Notes: generated by a model not told the origin, from the sequence alone. Positions 8,837 to 18,740 are shown, numbered from the stretch's first letter. The stretch is 64,000 nucleotides of DNA from Dietzia sp. B32 (GCF_024732245.1 NZ_CP093845.1:3646701-3710700); one strand, 5' to 3'. Numbers and translations are program-made.

Positions 8837-9826
8837 ATGCGGACTCTGCGGCGATTCCTGACCCCGGGATGGGTGATCGGCGTCCTCGCCGCGATCTTGT
8901 TCGCCTGGGCGTGCTTCGCGCTGCTGGCGCCGTGGCAGTTGGGCAAGAGCGACGATCTCGACGCCCGCAACGCGCGGCTCGCCGAGTCCGTCGAGGCCGC
9001 CCCGGCGCCGCTGGCGCAGGTGGTCGACGGGCCGCAGGCCTACGCCGAGCGGGAGTGGCGCCTGGTCACCCTCTCCGGCGAATGGCAGCCGGACTCCGAG
9101 GCGCTGTTGCGTCTCCGGTCCGTGGACGGGGATCTCGTCTACCAGGTGCTCACCGTGTTCGACCCCGTCGACGGCGCGGACCTGCTGGTCAACCGCGGAT
9201 ACGTCCTCGTCGGGGAGAACAACGCCGTCCCGGACTACCCCGCGGCTCCCACCGGCGAGGTGGAGATCACCGCGCGTCTTCGCGTCGCCGAACCCGGCGA
9301 GGCCGAGCCCGTGCCGATGGCCGGCCTGCCGGCGGTGCGGGTGGTCGACCCCGCGGCCATCGGAGACACCCTCGGACACGACCTCGTCCCGGAGGGGTAC
9401 CTGCAGTTGACCGGGGACCAGCCCGGTTCGTTGACCCCCGCGCCGATCCCCGGCATTGAGAACGGCCCGTACCTGTCCTACGGTCTGCAGTGGCTGGCCT
9501 TCGGCGTGCTCGCCCCGGCCGCGCTCATCTACTTCGCCTGGGCCGAGATCCGGGCCCGGCGACGCGACGCCGAGGTCGCGGCCGCCGACGCCGAGGCGGA
9601 CGCCGACCGGGGTTCGGATGACGACATCCCCCCGACCGCGGGGAGAAGCGACCAGGGTGGCGGGACGACGGGCGGCATCGCCCGTGGCGACAGCAGCGTC
9701 GACCGGGACGCCTCCGACGTCGACGAACTCTCGGCGCGCGAACGGGCGATGCGAGCCCGCTACGGCGACCGCGACGACGTCGAGAAGCGCCGGGCTCTCC
9801 GCCGCGCCGACCGCCTGCGGACGTGA
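8837..9826 (+). CDS. SURF1-family cytochrome oxidase biogenesis protein
   Basis: A 329-residue membrane protein with an N-terminal transmembrane helix (about 12-32), a large extracytoplasmic domain and a second helix (about 208-230), then a charged cytoplasmic tail. The segment FALLAPWQLGKSDDL after helix one and GLQWLAFGVLAPAALIYF for helix two are typical of SURF1. Members assist haem insertion or assembly of the aa3 cytochrome c oxidase. The order ptkA-ptpA-SURF1 matches Rv2232-Rv2235. The last about 95 residues are hydrophilic, Asp/Arg-rich and low in complexity. Confidence 0.9.
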   Translation: MRTLRRFLTPGWVIGVLAAILFAWACFALLAPWQLGKSDDLDARNARLAESVEAAPAPLAQVVDGPQAYAEREWRLVTLSGEWQPDSEALLRLRSVDGDLVYQVLTVFDPVDGADLLVNRGYVLVGENNAVPDYPAAPTGEVEITARLRVAEPGEAEPVPMAGLPAVRVVDPAAIGDTLGHDLVPEGYLQLTGDQPGSLTPAPIPGIENGPYLSYGLQWLAFGVLAPAALIYFAWAEIRARRRDAEVAAADAEADADRGSDDDIPPTAGRSDQGGGTTGGIARGDSSVDRDASDVDELSARERAMRARYGDRDDVEKRRALRRADRLRT

Positions 9827-9901
9827 CCACACCCCGCCGTATCCACCGCGGCCCGGAGTGTTCGGTGGTGCGATCGGGAACGGCTCCGGAGATGTTATGC
9901 G

Positions 9902-9939
9902 AGAGGCCCCACCTCGTACGGGTACGGGGTGGGACCTCT
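9902..9939. terminator. Bidirectional intrinsic terminator hairpin
   Basis: A long imperfect inverted repeat, AGAGGCCCCACCTCGTAC paired with GTACGGGGTGGGACCTCT around a one-base loop centre. Pyrimidine-rich CTTCCTC follows on the plus strand. It separates SURF1 (plus) from tRNA-Val (minus) and can serve both. Confidence 0.75.
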
Positions 9940-9946
9940 TCCTCGG

Positions 9947-10019
9947 TGCGCGCGGAGGGAATCGAACCCCCGACCGCTGGTGTGTAAGACCAGAGCTCTA
10001 ACCGCTGAGCTACGCGCGC
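9947..10019 (-). tRNA. tRNA-Val (anticodon TAC)
   Basis: A 73-nt tRNA on the minus strand. The acceptor is GCGCGCG paired with CGCGCGC, the D-arm is GCTC...GAGC, the anticodon stem is CTGGT/ACCAG around loop CTTACAC (anticodon TAC), and the T-arm is GGGGG-TTCGAAT-CCCTC. The CCA end is not encoded. Confidence 0.95.
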
Positions 10020-10116
10020 GTACGCACCGGCGCCGAGAACGCGCCGGTGCGGTCAGATTATGCCATCCGGGAGATCGCCCCGCCCCGGGGCGGGGCGGGC
10101 ATCCCGGGTGCCGGGA

Positions 10117-10551
10117 TCACTTACGCGGCATGCTGTTCTTGCGCAGGGCGAGCCGGCTGCCGGCCCAGTCCCCGAGCGCGGCGGTGCGCGTCTGCAACAT
10201 CCCCGCGGTCTGCGCGGACTCCGCGATCACCGCGGGCACGACATGCCCGTCGCGCCCCGTCTTGGGGGTGAGGACCCACACGGAACCGTCGTCCGCCAGG
10301 GGGGTCATGACGTCCATGAGTCGGTCGACGAGGTCACCGTCACCGTCCCTCCACCAGAGCAGCACCGCGTCGACCACCTCGTCGGTGTCCTCCTCCAGCA
10401 GCTCTGATCCGACGGCGTCCTCGACGGCCTCGCTGATCGACTCGTCACAGTCGGAATCCCATCCGACCTCCTGAACGAGCATGCCCTCCGTCAGTTCGAG
10501 CTGACCAGCTACCTGGTCCGCTCCGTCCTGCTGGTTCGCCGCGGCGACCAC
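10117..10551 (-). CDS. DUF3052 protein (Rv2239c-like)
   Basis: A 144-residue soluble acidic protein of the actinobacterial DUF3052 family. The pattern QEVGWDSDCDESISEAVEDAVG and the C-terminal half WVLTPKTGRDGHVVPAVIAESAQTAG are typical. The start is a GTG with GGAGG eight bases upstream. It is divergent from aceE, the same neighbourhood as Rv2239c next to aceE in mycobacteria. No catalytic motif is visible and the function is unknown. Confidence 0.85.
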   Translation of the reverse strand: MVAAANQQDGADQVAGQLELTEGMLVQEVGWDSDCDESISEAVEDAVGSELLEEDTDEVVDAVLLWWRDGDGDLVDRLMDVMTPLADDGSVWVLTPKTGRDGHVVPAVIAESAQTAGMLQTRTAALGDWAGSRLALRKNSMPRK

Positions 10552-10858
10552 CGTGGTGTTCCTCCCTCTATTCCGTCGTGCTACTTCTCGGGTCCTTCGC
10601 TGACCAGGAACACTACCCGCGCATGCTCACCGGGGAAACGACTACCGCCCATTTACCGGTGCCCGGGCTCGGGTGACGGTGTCGCGCGTCACGCTTTGGG
10701 GCACAATCGGAACCGGTGGGCCTACGGTGGCCCGTCCCGAGCCCGACGCGATCCGCCCCACACCTGCGGACCGCGGCCCGGGCCCGACGAAGTACCACGA
10801 CATGTGGAGGCCCCACCGGGCGTCCACGGTACGAATCACAGAAGTGAGGACGATACGC
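10552..10858. promoter_or_regulatory. Divergent intergenic region between the DUF3052 gene and aceE
   Basis: About 300 bases without a supported gene. It should hold both divergent promoters. An inverted repeat GTGACG-N8-CGTCAC lies at 10673-10692 and is a possible operator. A CACAAT hexamer follows it at about 10702-10707 and could be a -10 element for aceE. Weak open frames here show no family features. Confidence 0.4.
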
Positions 10859-13654
10859 ATGAGCGGAAACGAAGGCCCACGGGACGGGACCGCCCCCACC
10901 AACGTGCCGATTCTCCGGGAAGGGGTCGCCTCCTACCTGGCGGACTCCGACCCCGAGGAGACCCAGGAGTGGATGGACTCGCTCGACGGCCTGCTCGCCG
11001 AGGCCGGTCCCGAGCGTGCCCGTTACCTCATGCTCCGTCTGCTCGAGCGGGCCTCCAAGCAGCGTGTTCCGCTGCCCGCCCTCACGTCCACCGATTACGT
11101 CAACACCATCCCCACGAGCCTCGAGCCGGAGTTCCCCGGCGACGAGGCGGTGGAGCGGACCTACCGTCGGTGGATCCGCTGGAACGCCGCCATCATGGTC
11201 CACCGCGCCCAGCGGCCCGGAATCGGCGTCGGTGGCCACATCTCCACGTACGCCGGGGCGGCCCCGCTCTATGAGGTGGGGTACAACCATTTCTTCCGCG
11301 GCAAGGACCATCCCGGCGGCGGCGACCACATCTTCTTCCAGGGTCACGCCTCCCCCGGCATGTACGCCCGCGCGTACCTCGAGGGCCGACTGCGTGAGCA
11401 GGACCTCGACGGGTTCCGCCAGGAGAAGAGCCATCCGGGGCGTTCACTCCCCTCCTACCCCCACCCCCGCTCGCTGCCCGAGTTCTGGGAGTTCCCCACG
11501 GTCTCCATGGGCCTGGGGCCGATCAACGCGATCTACCAGGCGCGGTTCAACCGCTACCTCCACAACCGCGGCATCAAGGACACGTCGCAGCAGCACGTGT
11601 GGGCGTTCCTCGGTGACGGTGAGATGGACGAGGTCGAGTCGCGCGGCGCGCTCCAGATCGCCGCGAACGACGCCCTCGACAACCTCACCTTTGTCATCAA
11701 CTGCAACCTCCAGCGTCTCGACGGGCCGGTCCGCGGGAACGGGCAGATCGTCCAGGAGCTGGAGTCGTACTTCAGCGGCGCTGGCTGGAACGTCATCAAG
11801 GTGGTCTGGGGTCGCGAATGGGACGCCCTGTTCGACAAGGACACCGAGGGCGCCCTGGTCTCGCTGATGAACTCGGTCTCCGACGGCGACTACCAGACCT
11901 TCCGCGCCAACGACGGTGCGTGGATCCGTGAGCACTTCTTCGGACGCGACCCCCGCACCGCGAAGCTCGTCGAGGACATGACGGACGAGGAGATCTGGGC
12001 GCTGCGCCGTGGCGGGCACGACTACCGCAAGATCCACGCCGCGTACAAGGCGTCGCTCGAGCACACCGGTCGGCCGACGGTCATCCTGGCCCACACCATC
12101 AAGGGCTTCGGGCTGGGCCAGAACTTCGAGGGACGCAACGCGACCCACCAGATGAAGAAGCTGACGCTGGACGATCTCAAGCAGTTCCGCGACAAGCAGG
12201 AGATCCCCATCACCGACGAGGAGCTGGAGGCCGACCCGACCCAGCCGCCCTACTACAACCCCGGACCCAACTCGCCGGAGATCCGGTACATGTTGGAGCG
12301 CCGGTCCGCTCTCGGCGGGCACGTCCCCGAGCGGCGCCAGTCGTTCACGCCGCTGGCCGTGCCGGACATCGATTCCCTCAAGTCCCTGCGCAAGGGGTCG
12401 GGCAAGCAGGCCGTGGCCACCACGATGGCGCTCGTGCGGACGGCCAAGGAGCTCATGCGCGACGAGTCACTGCGGGACCGCTTCGTGCCGATCATCCCCG
12501 ACGAGGCCCGCACCTTCGGCATGGACTCGTGGTTCCCCACCCTGAAGATCTACAACCCGCACGGGCAGAACTACACCTCGGTGGACCACGACCTCATGCT
12601 GAGCTACAAGGAGGCCAAGGACGGCCAGATCTTGCACGAGGGCATCAGCGAGGCGGGCTCGGTCGCCGAGTTCACCGCCGCCGGGACCGCCTATGCGACC
12701 CACGGTCAGCCAATGATCCCGCTGTACATCTTCTACTCGATGTTCGGGTTCCAGCGCACCGGCGACGGCATCTGGGCCGCCGCCGACCAGCTCGCCCGGG
12801 GCTTCCTGCTGGGTGCGACCGCCGGCCGCACCACGCTCACCGGCGAGGGACTGCAGCACATGGACGGCCACTCCCCGCTCCTGGCCGCGACCAACCCGGG
12901 GATCATCTCCTACGACCCCGCGTGGGCGTACGAGGTCGCCCACATCATGCGTGCGGGCATCGAGCACATGTACGGCCCCGGGGCGGCCCACGAGACCGAG
13001 ACCGACGGCATCGACCGCAACGTCTCGTACTACATCACCCTGTACAACGAGCCCGTCCCCCAGCCGGCCGAGCCCGAGGACCTGGACGCAGACGCGCTCC
13101 TGCGCGGCTTGTACCGATTCAGTGCGGCCGAGACCGGGACCCACAAGGCCGCCGTCCTCGCCTCCGGCGTGGCGATGTACGCGGCGGTCGAGGCCCAGAA
13201 GATGCTCTCCGAGAAGTGGGACGTGGCGGCCGACCTGTGGTCCGCCACCTCGTGGACCGAACTCGCCCGCGACGGCTTCGAGTGCGAGCGTCATGCGCTG
13301 CGCCATCCCGACCAGCAGCCGCGCACCCCGTTCGTCACCGCCGCCCTGGCCTCGGCCGAGGGGCCGAAGGTGGCGGTGAGCGATTTCCAGAAGGCGGTTC
13401 CGGACCAGATCCGCGCCTGGGTGCCCGGCGACTTCACCGTTCTCGGGTGCGACGGCTTCGGGTTCTCCGACACCCGGCCCGCCGCGCGCCGCTTCTTCAA
13501 CACGGACGCGGAATCGATCGTCGTCGCCGTCCTGGCAGGTCTGGTTCGTGAGGGCGCGATCGAGAAGCGCACCCTCCTCGAGGCCGCCCGCCTGTACCGG
13601 ATCGACGACGTCATGGCCGCGCCCGAGCCGACGACGGACCCCGGAGTGGCGTGA
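10859..13654 (+). CDS. aceE: Pyruvate dehydrogenase E1 component, homodimeric type
   Basis: A 931-residue thiamine-diphosphate enzyme that decarboxylates pyruvate and acetylates the lipoyl E2 of the pyruvate dehydrogenase complex. The N-terminal segment [10 protein letters not shown], the [26 protein letters not shown] block and the cofactor motif GDGEMDE...NCN are all present. Length equals the single-chain AceE family. The ATG at 10859 is chosen because GAGGA precedes it and the homologous N-terminus begins here. An upstream extension of the frame lacks support. The last codons overlap mabR by four bases (GTGA). Confidence 0.97.
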   Translation: MSGNEGPRDGTAPTNVPILREGVASYLADSDPEETQEWMDSLDGLLAEAGPERARYLMLRLLERASKQRVPLPALTSTDYVNTIPTSLEPEFPGDEAVERTYRRWIRWNAAIMVHRAQRPGIGVGGHISTYAGAAPLYEVGYNHFFRGKDHPGGGDHIFFQGHASPGMYARAYLEGRLREQDLDGFRQEKSHPGRSLPSYPHPRSLPEFWEFPTVSMGLGPINAIYQARFNRYLHNRGIKDTSQQHVWAFLGDGEMDEVESRGALQIAANDALDNLTFVINCNLQRLDGPVRGNGQIVQELESYFSGAGWNVIKVVWGREWDALFDKDTEGALVSLMNSVSDGDYQTFRANDGAWIREHFFGRDPRTAKLVEDMTDEEIWALRRGGHDYRKIHAAYKASLEHTGRPTVILAHTIKGFGLGQNFEGRNATHQMKKLTLDDLKQFRDKQEIPITDEELEADPTQPPYYNPGPNSPEIRYMLERRSALGGHVPERRQSFTPLAVPDIDSLKSLRKGSGKQAVATTMALVRTAKELMRDESLRDRFVPIIPDEARTFGMDSWFPTLKIYNPHGQNYTSVDHDLMLSYKEAKDGQILHEGISEAGSVAEFTAAGTAYATHGQPMIPLYIFYSMFGFQRTGDGIWAAADQLARGFLLGATAGRTTLTGEGLQHMDGHSPLLAATNPGIISYDPAWAYEVAHIMRAGIEHMYGPGAAHETETDGIDRNVSYYITLYNEPVPQPAEPEDLDADALLRGLYRFSAAETGTHKAAVLASGVAMYAAVEAQKMLSEKWDVAADLWSATSWTELARDGFECERHALRHPDQQPRTPFVTAALASAEGPKVAVSDFQKAVPDQIRAWVPGDFTVLGCDGFGFSDTRPAARRFFNTDAESIVVAVLAGLVREGAIEKRTLLEAARLYRIDDVMAAPEPTTDPGVA

Positions 13655-14904
13655 CAGACCCGACCGGCCCCGGGACCGGGGAGAGGGATCCACAGCCCGT
13701 CCGGCGGCGTTCTTCGACGCCGCCGGACCAGCGACCCGTCTCCGATGCCCTGCTCAAGCGCATCACCCGGTACTCGGGGACCCTGTCCACCGAGGCGGTC
13801 CGCGCGCTCGAGCAGGAGCTGCCGTTCTTCGGCGAGCTGTCCGCTGACCAGCGGGCCGAGATCCAACTGATCATCCAGAGCGCGGTGCGCGACTTCGTGA
13901 CCTGGATGCGCAACCCGGAGGCGCCGCACACGGACACCATCGCGGGATTCAAGCTGCTCCCCAAGGGGCTCGGCCAGGGTCTCACCCTGCAGCAGACGGT
14001 CCAGCTCGTCCGGTCGACGTGTGAGTACTTCGAATTGGTGATGCCCCGGATCACCCACAACGAGCGCCAACGGGGTCTCATGATCACCGCGGTGCTCAAG
14101 TTCGGTCGCGAACTCGGCTTCACCGCGGCGTCGGTCTATGCCGCCGCCGCGGAGAACCGGGGTGCCTGGGACACCCGGATGGAAGCCATGCTGGTCGACG
14201 CCGTGGTCCGCGGTGACCGCCATGCCGACCTCGCCTCGGGGGCCTCGGCCCTGAACTGGGACCCGACCACCGCCGCGACCGTGATCGTCGGCCGGCCCCG
14301 TGAGGAACTGGGACTGGCGTCGGTACCCGCCGCCCACCGGGCTGCGGTCGCCGCCAACCGGCACGCCCTGGCCGTGGTGCAGGGCGCCCGCCTCGTCGTC
14401 ATCCTCTCCGGTGAACTCGAGTCCTCCTCCGCCGTGCCGGCCGGGGTCCTCGACTCCTTCTCTCCGGATGCACCGATCGTCGTCGGGCACACGGTGGGCT
14501 CCCTCGCCGAGGCCCCCGACAGCGCGGCCGAGGCGCTCTCCGGGTCGGCGGCCGTCTGCGGTTGGCCCGGTGCACCCCGGCCGGTGGCAGCGATCGACCT
14601 CCTTCCCGAGCGGGTCCTCGCCGGCGATCGTGGCGCGGCGGCGATGTTGGTCGATCGGATCGTCACTCCCCTGCGTGGCGCCGATTCCTCGGTCGAGGAC
14701 ACCCTGCGGGCCTATCTGGACTCCGGAGGGCACGTCGAGGCCTGTGCCCGCGAGTTGTTCGTCCATCCCAATACGGTGCGGTACCGCCTCAAGAGAGTGA
14801 GCCAAATCACCCAATTCGATCCGCTTAACGCAAGGGACGCTTTTGTCCTCAGAATTGCCCTCGTCCTCGGGAAGTTCGCCGATCGAAGTACTCAGGAGTC
14901 CTAA
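13651..14904 (+). CDS. mabR: PucR-type transcriptional regulator, MabR-like
   Basis: A 417-residue regulator with a central GGDEF-like/PucR region and a C-terminal PucR helix-turn-helix, [22 protein letters not shown], near residues 365-390. It starts at a GTG overlapping the aceE stop and lies directly before fabD-acpM. This is the position of MabR (Rv2242), which controls the FAS-II operon in mycobacteria. The DNA between it and fabD holds a palindrome that could be its operator. Whether it still controls a true FAS-II operon is unclear because kasA/kasB are missing. Confidence 0.88.
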   Translation: MTDPTGPGTGERDPQPVRRRSSTPPDQRPVSDALLKRITRYSGTLSTEAVRALEQELPFFGELSADQRAEIQLIIQSAVRDFVTWMRNPEAPHTDTIAGFKLLPKGLGQGLTLQQTVQLVRSTCEYFELVMPRITHNERQRGLMITAVLKFGRELGFTAASVYAAAAENRGAWDTRMEAMLVDAVVRGDRHADLASGASALNWDPTTAATVIVGRPREELGLASVPAAHRAAVAANRHALAVVQGARLVVILSGELESSSAVPAGVLDSFSPDAPIVVGHTVGSLAEAPDSAAEALSGSAAVCGWPGAPRPVAAIDLLPERVLAGDRGAAAMLVDRIVTPLRGADSSVEDTLRAYLDSGGHVEACARELFVHPNTVRYRLKRVSQITQFDPLNARDAFVLRIALVLGKFADRSTQES

Positions 14905-14972
14905 TTAGTCACTTCTGTAACAGGGTGTAACGAAACCGCACAGAATGCAGATGGACGACCGGCCAGCTCGAC

Positions 14973-14994
14973 ATTTGTGGGAAGTGTACAAAAT
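14973..14994. promoter_or_regulatory. Inverted repeat upstream of fabD, candidate MabR operator
   Basis: ATTTGT-N9-ACAAAAT lies in an AT-richer stretch between mabR and fabD, 66-87 bases before the chosen fabD start. Its place matches where the mycobacterial fasII promoter and MabR site lie. Binding by MabR is inferred. Confidence 0.45.
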
Positions 14995-15059
14995 CCGGGC
15001 TGTGTTTCTGGCTTGGGGAACATCATCCGAAGTGGGTGCGGACGTGTTCTCTGATATTC

Positions 15060-15986
15060 GTGCTTTGCCTTACCTCCCCTGGACAAGGGTCTCAGAAAGC
15101 CGGGATGCTCGCCCCCTGGCTCGAGTTGCCCGGTGCCTCGGACCGCCTCGACGAGTGGTCCGCATCGAGCGGACTCGACCTCGAGCGTCTCGGCACCACC
15201 GCGACCCTGCAGGAGATCACCGACACCGCGGTGACCCAGCCACTCGTCGTGGCCTCCGCACTGCTCGGTGCCGCAGAGCTGCGCCGTCGTGGCCAGGTCC
15301 CCTCCGACACGATGGTCGCCGGTCACTCGATCGGCGAGATCGCGGCGCTGGCGATCGCCGGGATCGTGTCGGAAGCCGACGCCCTGCGCCTGGCGTCCGT
15401 CCGTGGTGCGGCGATGTCCCGGGCGTGCGCCGAACGTCCCACCGGGATGATCGCGGTCCTGGGCGGCGTCGAGGCCGACGTCCTGTTGTCCCTGGACACG
15501 GCCGGTCTGCAGCCCGCCAACCGCAACGGTGCGGGCCAGATCGTGGCCGCCGGCCCGCTCGAGGCCTGCGACGCGCTGGAGCAGAACCCGCCGAGCCGGG
15601 CCCGCCTGCGCCGACTGGAGGTCGCGGGGGCGTTCCACACCCACCACATGGCCTCCGCCGTCGCCGAGTTCCGCGAGCTCGCGGACACGATCGAGGTCAA
15701 CGACCCCGAACTGACCCTGATCTCCAACGCCGACGGCATGGTGGTCACCTCCGGTCGCGATGCCCTCGACCGGGTCGTCTCCCAGATCACCCACCCCGTC
15801 CGGTGGGACCTGTGCACGCAGACCATGCTCAAGCTGGGTGTCGACACGTTCGTCGAACTCCCGCCCTCCGGCTCGCTCGTGGGACTGGCCAAGCGCATGA
15901 TGCGCGATGTGCCCCGCTACGGCGTGACCACCGTTGAGGACCTCGAGTTCGCACTCGAGTCGGTTCCCGCACTCAGCGGCGCCTGA
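15060..15986 (+). CDS. fabD: Malonyl-CoA:ACP transacylase
   Basis: A 308-residue acyltransferase that loads malonyl groups onto acyl carrier protein. The N-terminal SPGQGSQKAGM, nucleophile motif GHSIGE and catalytic His segment AFHTHHM are present. The GTG at 15060 is chosen because it puts SPGQGSQ at the normal distance from the N-terminus. A GTG at 15036 would add eight residues and no clear ribosome site decides between them. It leads a short fabD-acpM-accD unit. The separation from mabR by about 155 bases with a palindrome suggests its own regulated promoter. Confidence 0.92.
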   Translation: MLCLTSPGQGSQKAGMLAPWLELPGASDRLDEWSASSGLDLERLGTTATLQEITDTAVTQPLVVASALLGAAELRRRGQVPSDTMVAGHSIGEIAALAIAGIVSEADALRLASVRGAAMSRACAERPTGMIAVLGGVEADVLLSLDTAGLQPANRNGAGQIVAAGPLEACDALEQNPPSRARLRRLEVAGAFHTHHMASAVAEFRELADTIEVNDPELTLISNADGMVVTSGRDALDRVVSQITHPVRWDLCTQTMLKLGVDTFVELPPSGSLVGLAKRMMRDVPRYGVTTVEDLEFALESVPALSGA

Positions 15987-16088
15987 CCGCTCCATCCACC
16001 CCCGATCGGCGGCCCCGGCCGTCGATCGCGATCAGACCACCCGTCGCGCCCGCCGGGCACGACACCACCCATCAGAAAGGGACACCAC

Positions 16089-16340
16089 ATGGCACGCACC
16101 GAGGCCGAGATCATCGCAGGACTGGCGGAGATCGTCGAGGAGGTCACCGGAATCGAACCCTCCGAGGTGACCCCGGAGAAGTCCTTCGTAGACGATCTCG
16201 ACATCGATTCGCTCTCCATGGTGGAGATCGCCGTGCAGACCGAGGACCGCTACGGGGTGGAGATCCCCGACGAGGACCTCGCAAAGTTGCGTACTGTTCA
16301 GGATGCGGTCGACTACATCCAGAAGATCGACCAGAGCTGA
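16089..16340 (+). CDS. acpM: Acyl carrier protein
   Basis: An 83-residue acidic carrier protein. The phosphopantetheine site is Ser in DDLDIDSLSMVEIAV near residue 41. GAAAGGGA stands upstream of the ATG. It lacks the long C-terminal extension of mycobacterial AcpM (about 115 residues) and is closer in size to ordinary ACPs. It follows fabD by about 100 bases. The symbol reflects synteny. Confidence 0.93.
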   Translation: MARTEAEIIAGLAEIVEEVTGIEPSEVTPEKSFVDDLDIDSLSMVEIAVQTEDRYGVEIPDEDLAKLRTVQDAVDYIQKIDQS

Positions 16341-16595
16341 CATCCGGCCCCGTGTGCCGGGGCGGGGACGCAGTCAGGGCCGAAGGTGCGGTCGGTGCAC
16401 CACGTCGAGCCCGCGTCCCCTCCCCCACACAGGGCCCAGCAATGACCGCCCCGCTGACCGCGGGGCACCGGGCGAGAGGTCCGGATCGGGACGGGGGTCC
16501 TGATCCGAACGCCGATCGCCCACCAGCCAGTCCGGGGGTCCATCGCAGGCGCGCTCTCCGTCACGGGGACACGCGCCGAGGAAAGGACTGCACTT
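16341..16595. other. Gap where mycobacteria carry kasA and kasB
   Basis: 255 bases with no supported gene. GC-rich hairpin-forming sequence follows acpM (CCGGCCCCGTGTGCCGGGG near 16344-16362), possibly an attenuator or terminator. A short open frame from 16442 has no beta-ketoacyl synthase features. GAGGAAAGGA just before 16596 is the accD ribosome site. Confidence 0.6.
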
Positions 16596-18032
16596 ATGAC
16601 CATCACCAGCGCTGTTGACCAGAACATCCAGATCGATCCTCGCGATCCCGTCGTCCGGCTCGAGAATCTCTTCGACCCGGCCTCACTCGAGTTCATCACC
16701 GAACCCGACGCCTCCGGTGCTCTGGCCGCACGCGGCCTGATCGACGGCGAACCCACCATCGCGTACGCGACGGACGCCACTGTCATGGGTGGCGCCATGG
16801 GCCTGGACGGGTGCCGGCACATCGTGCGCGCCATCGACGTGGCGATCGACGAGCATTTGCCCGTCGTCGGCGTCTGGCATTCGGGTGGGGCGCGACTCGC
16901 GGAGGGCGTCGAGGCGCTCCACGCGGTCGGCCTCGTTTTCGAGGCCATGGTCCGCGCATCGGGCCACGTGCCCCAGATCTCAGTCGTGCTCGGGCCCGCC
17001 GCCGGCGGCGCCGCCTACGGTCCCGCCCTGACCGACGTCGTCATCATGGCGCCGGCCGGCAAGATCTTCGTCACCGGACCCGACGTGGTCCGCTCGGTGA
17101 CCGGCGAGCAGGTCGACATGGAAGGCCTGGGCGGCCAGGACGTGCACCACCGCAAGTCGGGCGTCTGCCACATCGCCGCGACCGATGAGCGTGACGCCCT
17201 TCACCGGGCGCGCCGGCTCGTGACGCTGCTGTCCGCGCAGGGCGAGTTCGACACGCGTGTGCTCGAGGGCGACCACACCGATCTCGCGGGCCTGCTCCCC
17301 GAGTCCCCCAAGCGCGCGTATGACGTCCGCCCCCTCGTACACGGGTTGCTCGACTCCTCGGAGCTCGATGGCAGCACCACGTTCGAGGAGCTGCAGGCGA
17401 AGTGGGCGCCCAGCATCGTCGTGGGCTTCGGTCGTATGGCCGGCCGCACCGTCGGCGTGATCGCCAACAACCCGCTGCGGCTGGGCGGCTGCCTCAACTC
17501 GGAGTCCGCGGAGAAGGCGTCGCGCTTCGTCCGGCTCTGTAACGCCTTCGGCGTGCCGCTGCTCGTGATCGTGGACGTGCCCGGGTACCTGCCCGGCGTC
17601 TCGCAGGAGTGGGACGGCGTGGTGCGTCGCGGTGCGAAGCTGCTCCACGCGTTCGCCGAGGCCTCGGTCGCCCGCGTCACCCTGGTGACGCGCAAGATCT
17701 ACGGCGGCGCCTACATCGCGATGAACTCACGAGCGCTCGGCGCCTCGGCCGTGTTCGCCTGGCCCGACGCCGAGGTCGCCGTCATGGGGGCCAAGGCCGC
17801 CGTCGGCATCCTGCACAAGCGCACCCTCGCGGCGGCACCGGAGGACGAGCGGGAGGCGCTGCACGAGCGTCTGGCCGAGGAGCACGCGGCCATCGCCGGC
17901 GGCGTGGGCCGGGCGGTCTCCATCGGGGTCGTCGACGAGGTCATCGAGCCGACCGACACCCGACGCCGCCTCGCGGAGGCCCTGGACGCCGCCGCGCACA
18001 CCCGCGGCCGGCACAAGAACATCCCGCTGTGA
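16596..18032 (+). CDS. Acyl-CoA carboxylase carboxyltransferase beta subunit (AccD6-like)
   Basis: A 478-residue carboxyltransferase that moves carboxyl from biotin to acetyl- or propionyl-CoA, supplying malonyl- or methylmalonyl-CoA. Conserved oxyanion-hole glycines appear as HSGGARLAEGV and LGPAAGGAAYGPALTD in the N-domain, and as VDVPGYLPGVSQEWDGVVRRGAKLL and RKIYGGAYIAMNSR in the C-domain. It is in the position of accD6 (Rv2247) downstream of acpM, but directly, without kas genes. AccD6 partner subunits (AccA3) are not in the window. Confidence 0.9.
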   Translation: MTITSAVDQNIQIDPRDPVVRLENLFDPASLEFITEPDASGALAARGLIDGEPTIAYATDATVMGGAMGLDGCRHIVRAIDVAIDEHLPVVGVWHSGGARLAEGVEALHAVGLVFEAMVRASGHVPQISVVLGPAAGGAAYGPALTDVVIMAPAGKIFVTGPDVVRSVTGEQVDMEGLGGQDVHHRKSGVCHIAATDERDALHRARRLVTLLSAQGEFDTRVLEGDHTDLAGLLPESPKRAYDVRPLVHGLLDSSELDGSTTFEELQAKWAPSIVVGFGRMAGRTVGVIANNPLRLGGCLNSESAEKASRFVRLCNAFGVPLLVIVDVPGYLPGVSQEWDGVVRRGAKLLHAFAEASVARVTLVTRKIYGGAYIAMNSRALGASAVFAWPDAEVAVMGAKAAVGILHKRTLAAAPEDEREALHERLAEEHAAIAGGVGRAVSIGVVDEVIEPTDTRRRLAEALDAAAHTRGRHKNIPL

Positions 18033-18076
18033 CCTGATCCCCCGGCCGGAACACCCCGGCAGGATCTGCGAACGAC

Positions 18077-18118
18077 GACTGCGCCCTCTCCCCGATCGTC
18101 TGGGAGGGGGCGCAGTCG
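18077..18118 (+). terminator. Intrinsic terminator after accD
   Basis: CGACTGCGCCC pairs with GGGCGCAGTCG around a TCTCCCCGATCGTCTGGGAGG loop region that can pair further. It lies about 45 bases after the accD stop and has no strong U-run. Its 3' arm is also the first copy of the following tandem repeat. Confidence 0.65.
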
Positions 18119-18160
18119 TGTGTCGGGCGCAGTCGTGTGTCGGGCGCAGTCGTGTGTCGG
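18110..18160. repeat. Tandem 17-bp repeat, three copies
   Basis: GCGCAGTCGTGTGTCGG is repeated exactly at 18110-18126, 18127-18143 and 18144-18160. The copies start inside the 3' arm of the accD terminator, so duplication of the terminator arm is the likely origin. Confidence 0.9.
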
Positions 18161-18170
18161 GCGAACGGGA

Positions 18171-18200
18171 AGCGCCCGCCCCGAGAGGGTGCGGGCGCTT
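18171..18200. terminator. Hairpin after the DUF3145 gene
   Basis: AGCGCCCGC and GCGGGCGCT form a 9-bp stem 28 bases beyond the minus-strand DUF3145 stop. With the accD hairpin it separates two convergent genes. Confidence 0.55.
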
Positions 18201-18227
18201 CCTGCGCGAGTGCGGGAGTGCGGTGGG

Positions 18228-18740
18228 TCAGCCGACCCGGGAGAGCCAGGTGACCTCGGCTGCGGCCGGGTGGCCGCGCAGCGGCTCGAGGGCGCGGTCC
18301 CAGGCGGTGCCGAGCTCGTCCTCCACCGCGGAGTGGAAGGCGGCGGGGCCGGCCTTCATGAGATGACGCAGGCGGTTCTCGCTGATCACCACGTCACCGC
18401 TGGCGCCCGTCTGTCCCCGCCACATCCCGAGTTCGGGTGTGTGCGAGAAGCGTTCGCCGTCGACGAGGTCGCTCGGGTCCTCGGTGACCTCGAACGAGAG
18501 CATCGCCCATTTTGCCAACGAGTCGGCCAGGCGCGCGCCGGTGCCGACCGGGCCGATCCAGTCGACGATCGCCTTGCGAGCGCCCGGCTGGGCCGGCTGG
18601 TCTTCCCAGCGCATGGCTGAGTTGGCGTCGAGCGTGGCTGCGAGAGCCCACTCGACGTGAGGGCATAACGCGGTAGGCGCGGCATGGATGAACACCACGC
18701 CGGTCGTCGTATCCGCGAGATAGTTATGGTCAGACATCAC
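18228..18740 (-). CDS. DUF3145 protein
   Basis: A 170-residue protein of the actinobacterial DUF3145 family. The N-terminus GVVFIHAAPTALCPHVEWALA and the middle SAMRWEDQPAQPG and LSFEVTEDPS segments are typical of the family, which usually lies beside the fatty-acid synthesis locus in Mycobacteriales. There is no signal peptide or membrane helix. The function is unknown. It is transcribed convergently with accD. Confidence 0.87.
   Translation of the reverse strand: MMSDHNYLADTTTGVVFIHAAPTALCPHVEWALAATLDANSAMRWEDQPAQPGARKAIVDWIGPVGTGARLADSLAKWAMLSFEVTEDPSDLVDGERFSHTPELGMWRGQTGASGDVVISENRLRHLMKAGPAAFHSAVEDELGTAWDRALEPLRGHPAAAEVTWLSRVG

Noticed and set aside
16442..16618. Short frame between acpM and accD as a possible kas remnant
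   Set aside because: It has no synthase motif, runs into the accD start in another frame and shows no coding features.
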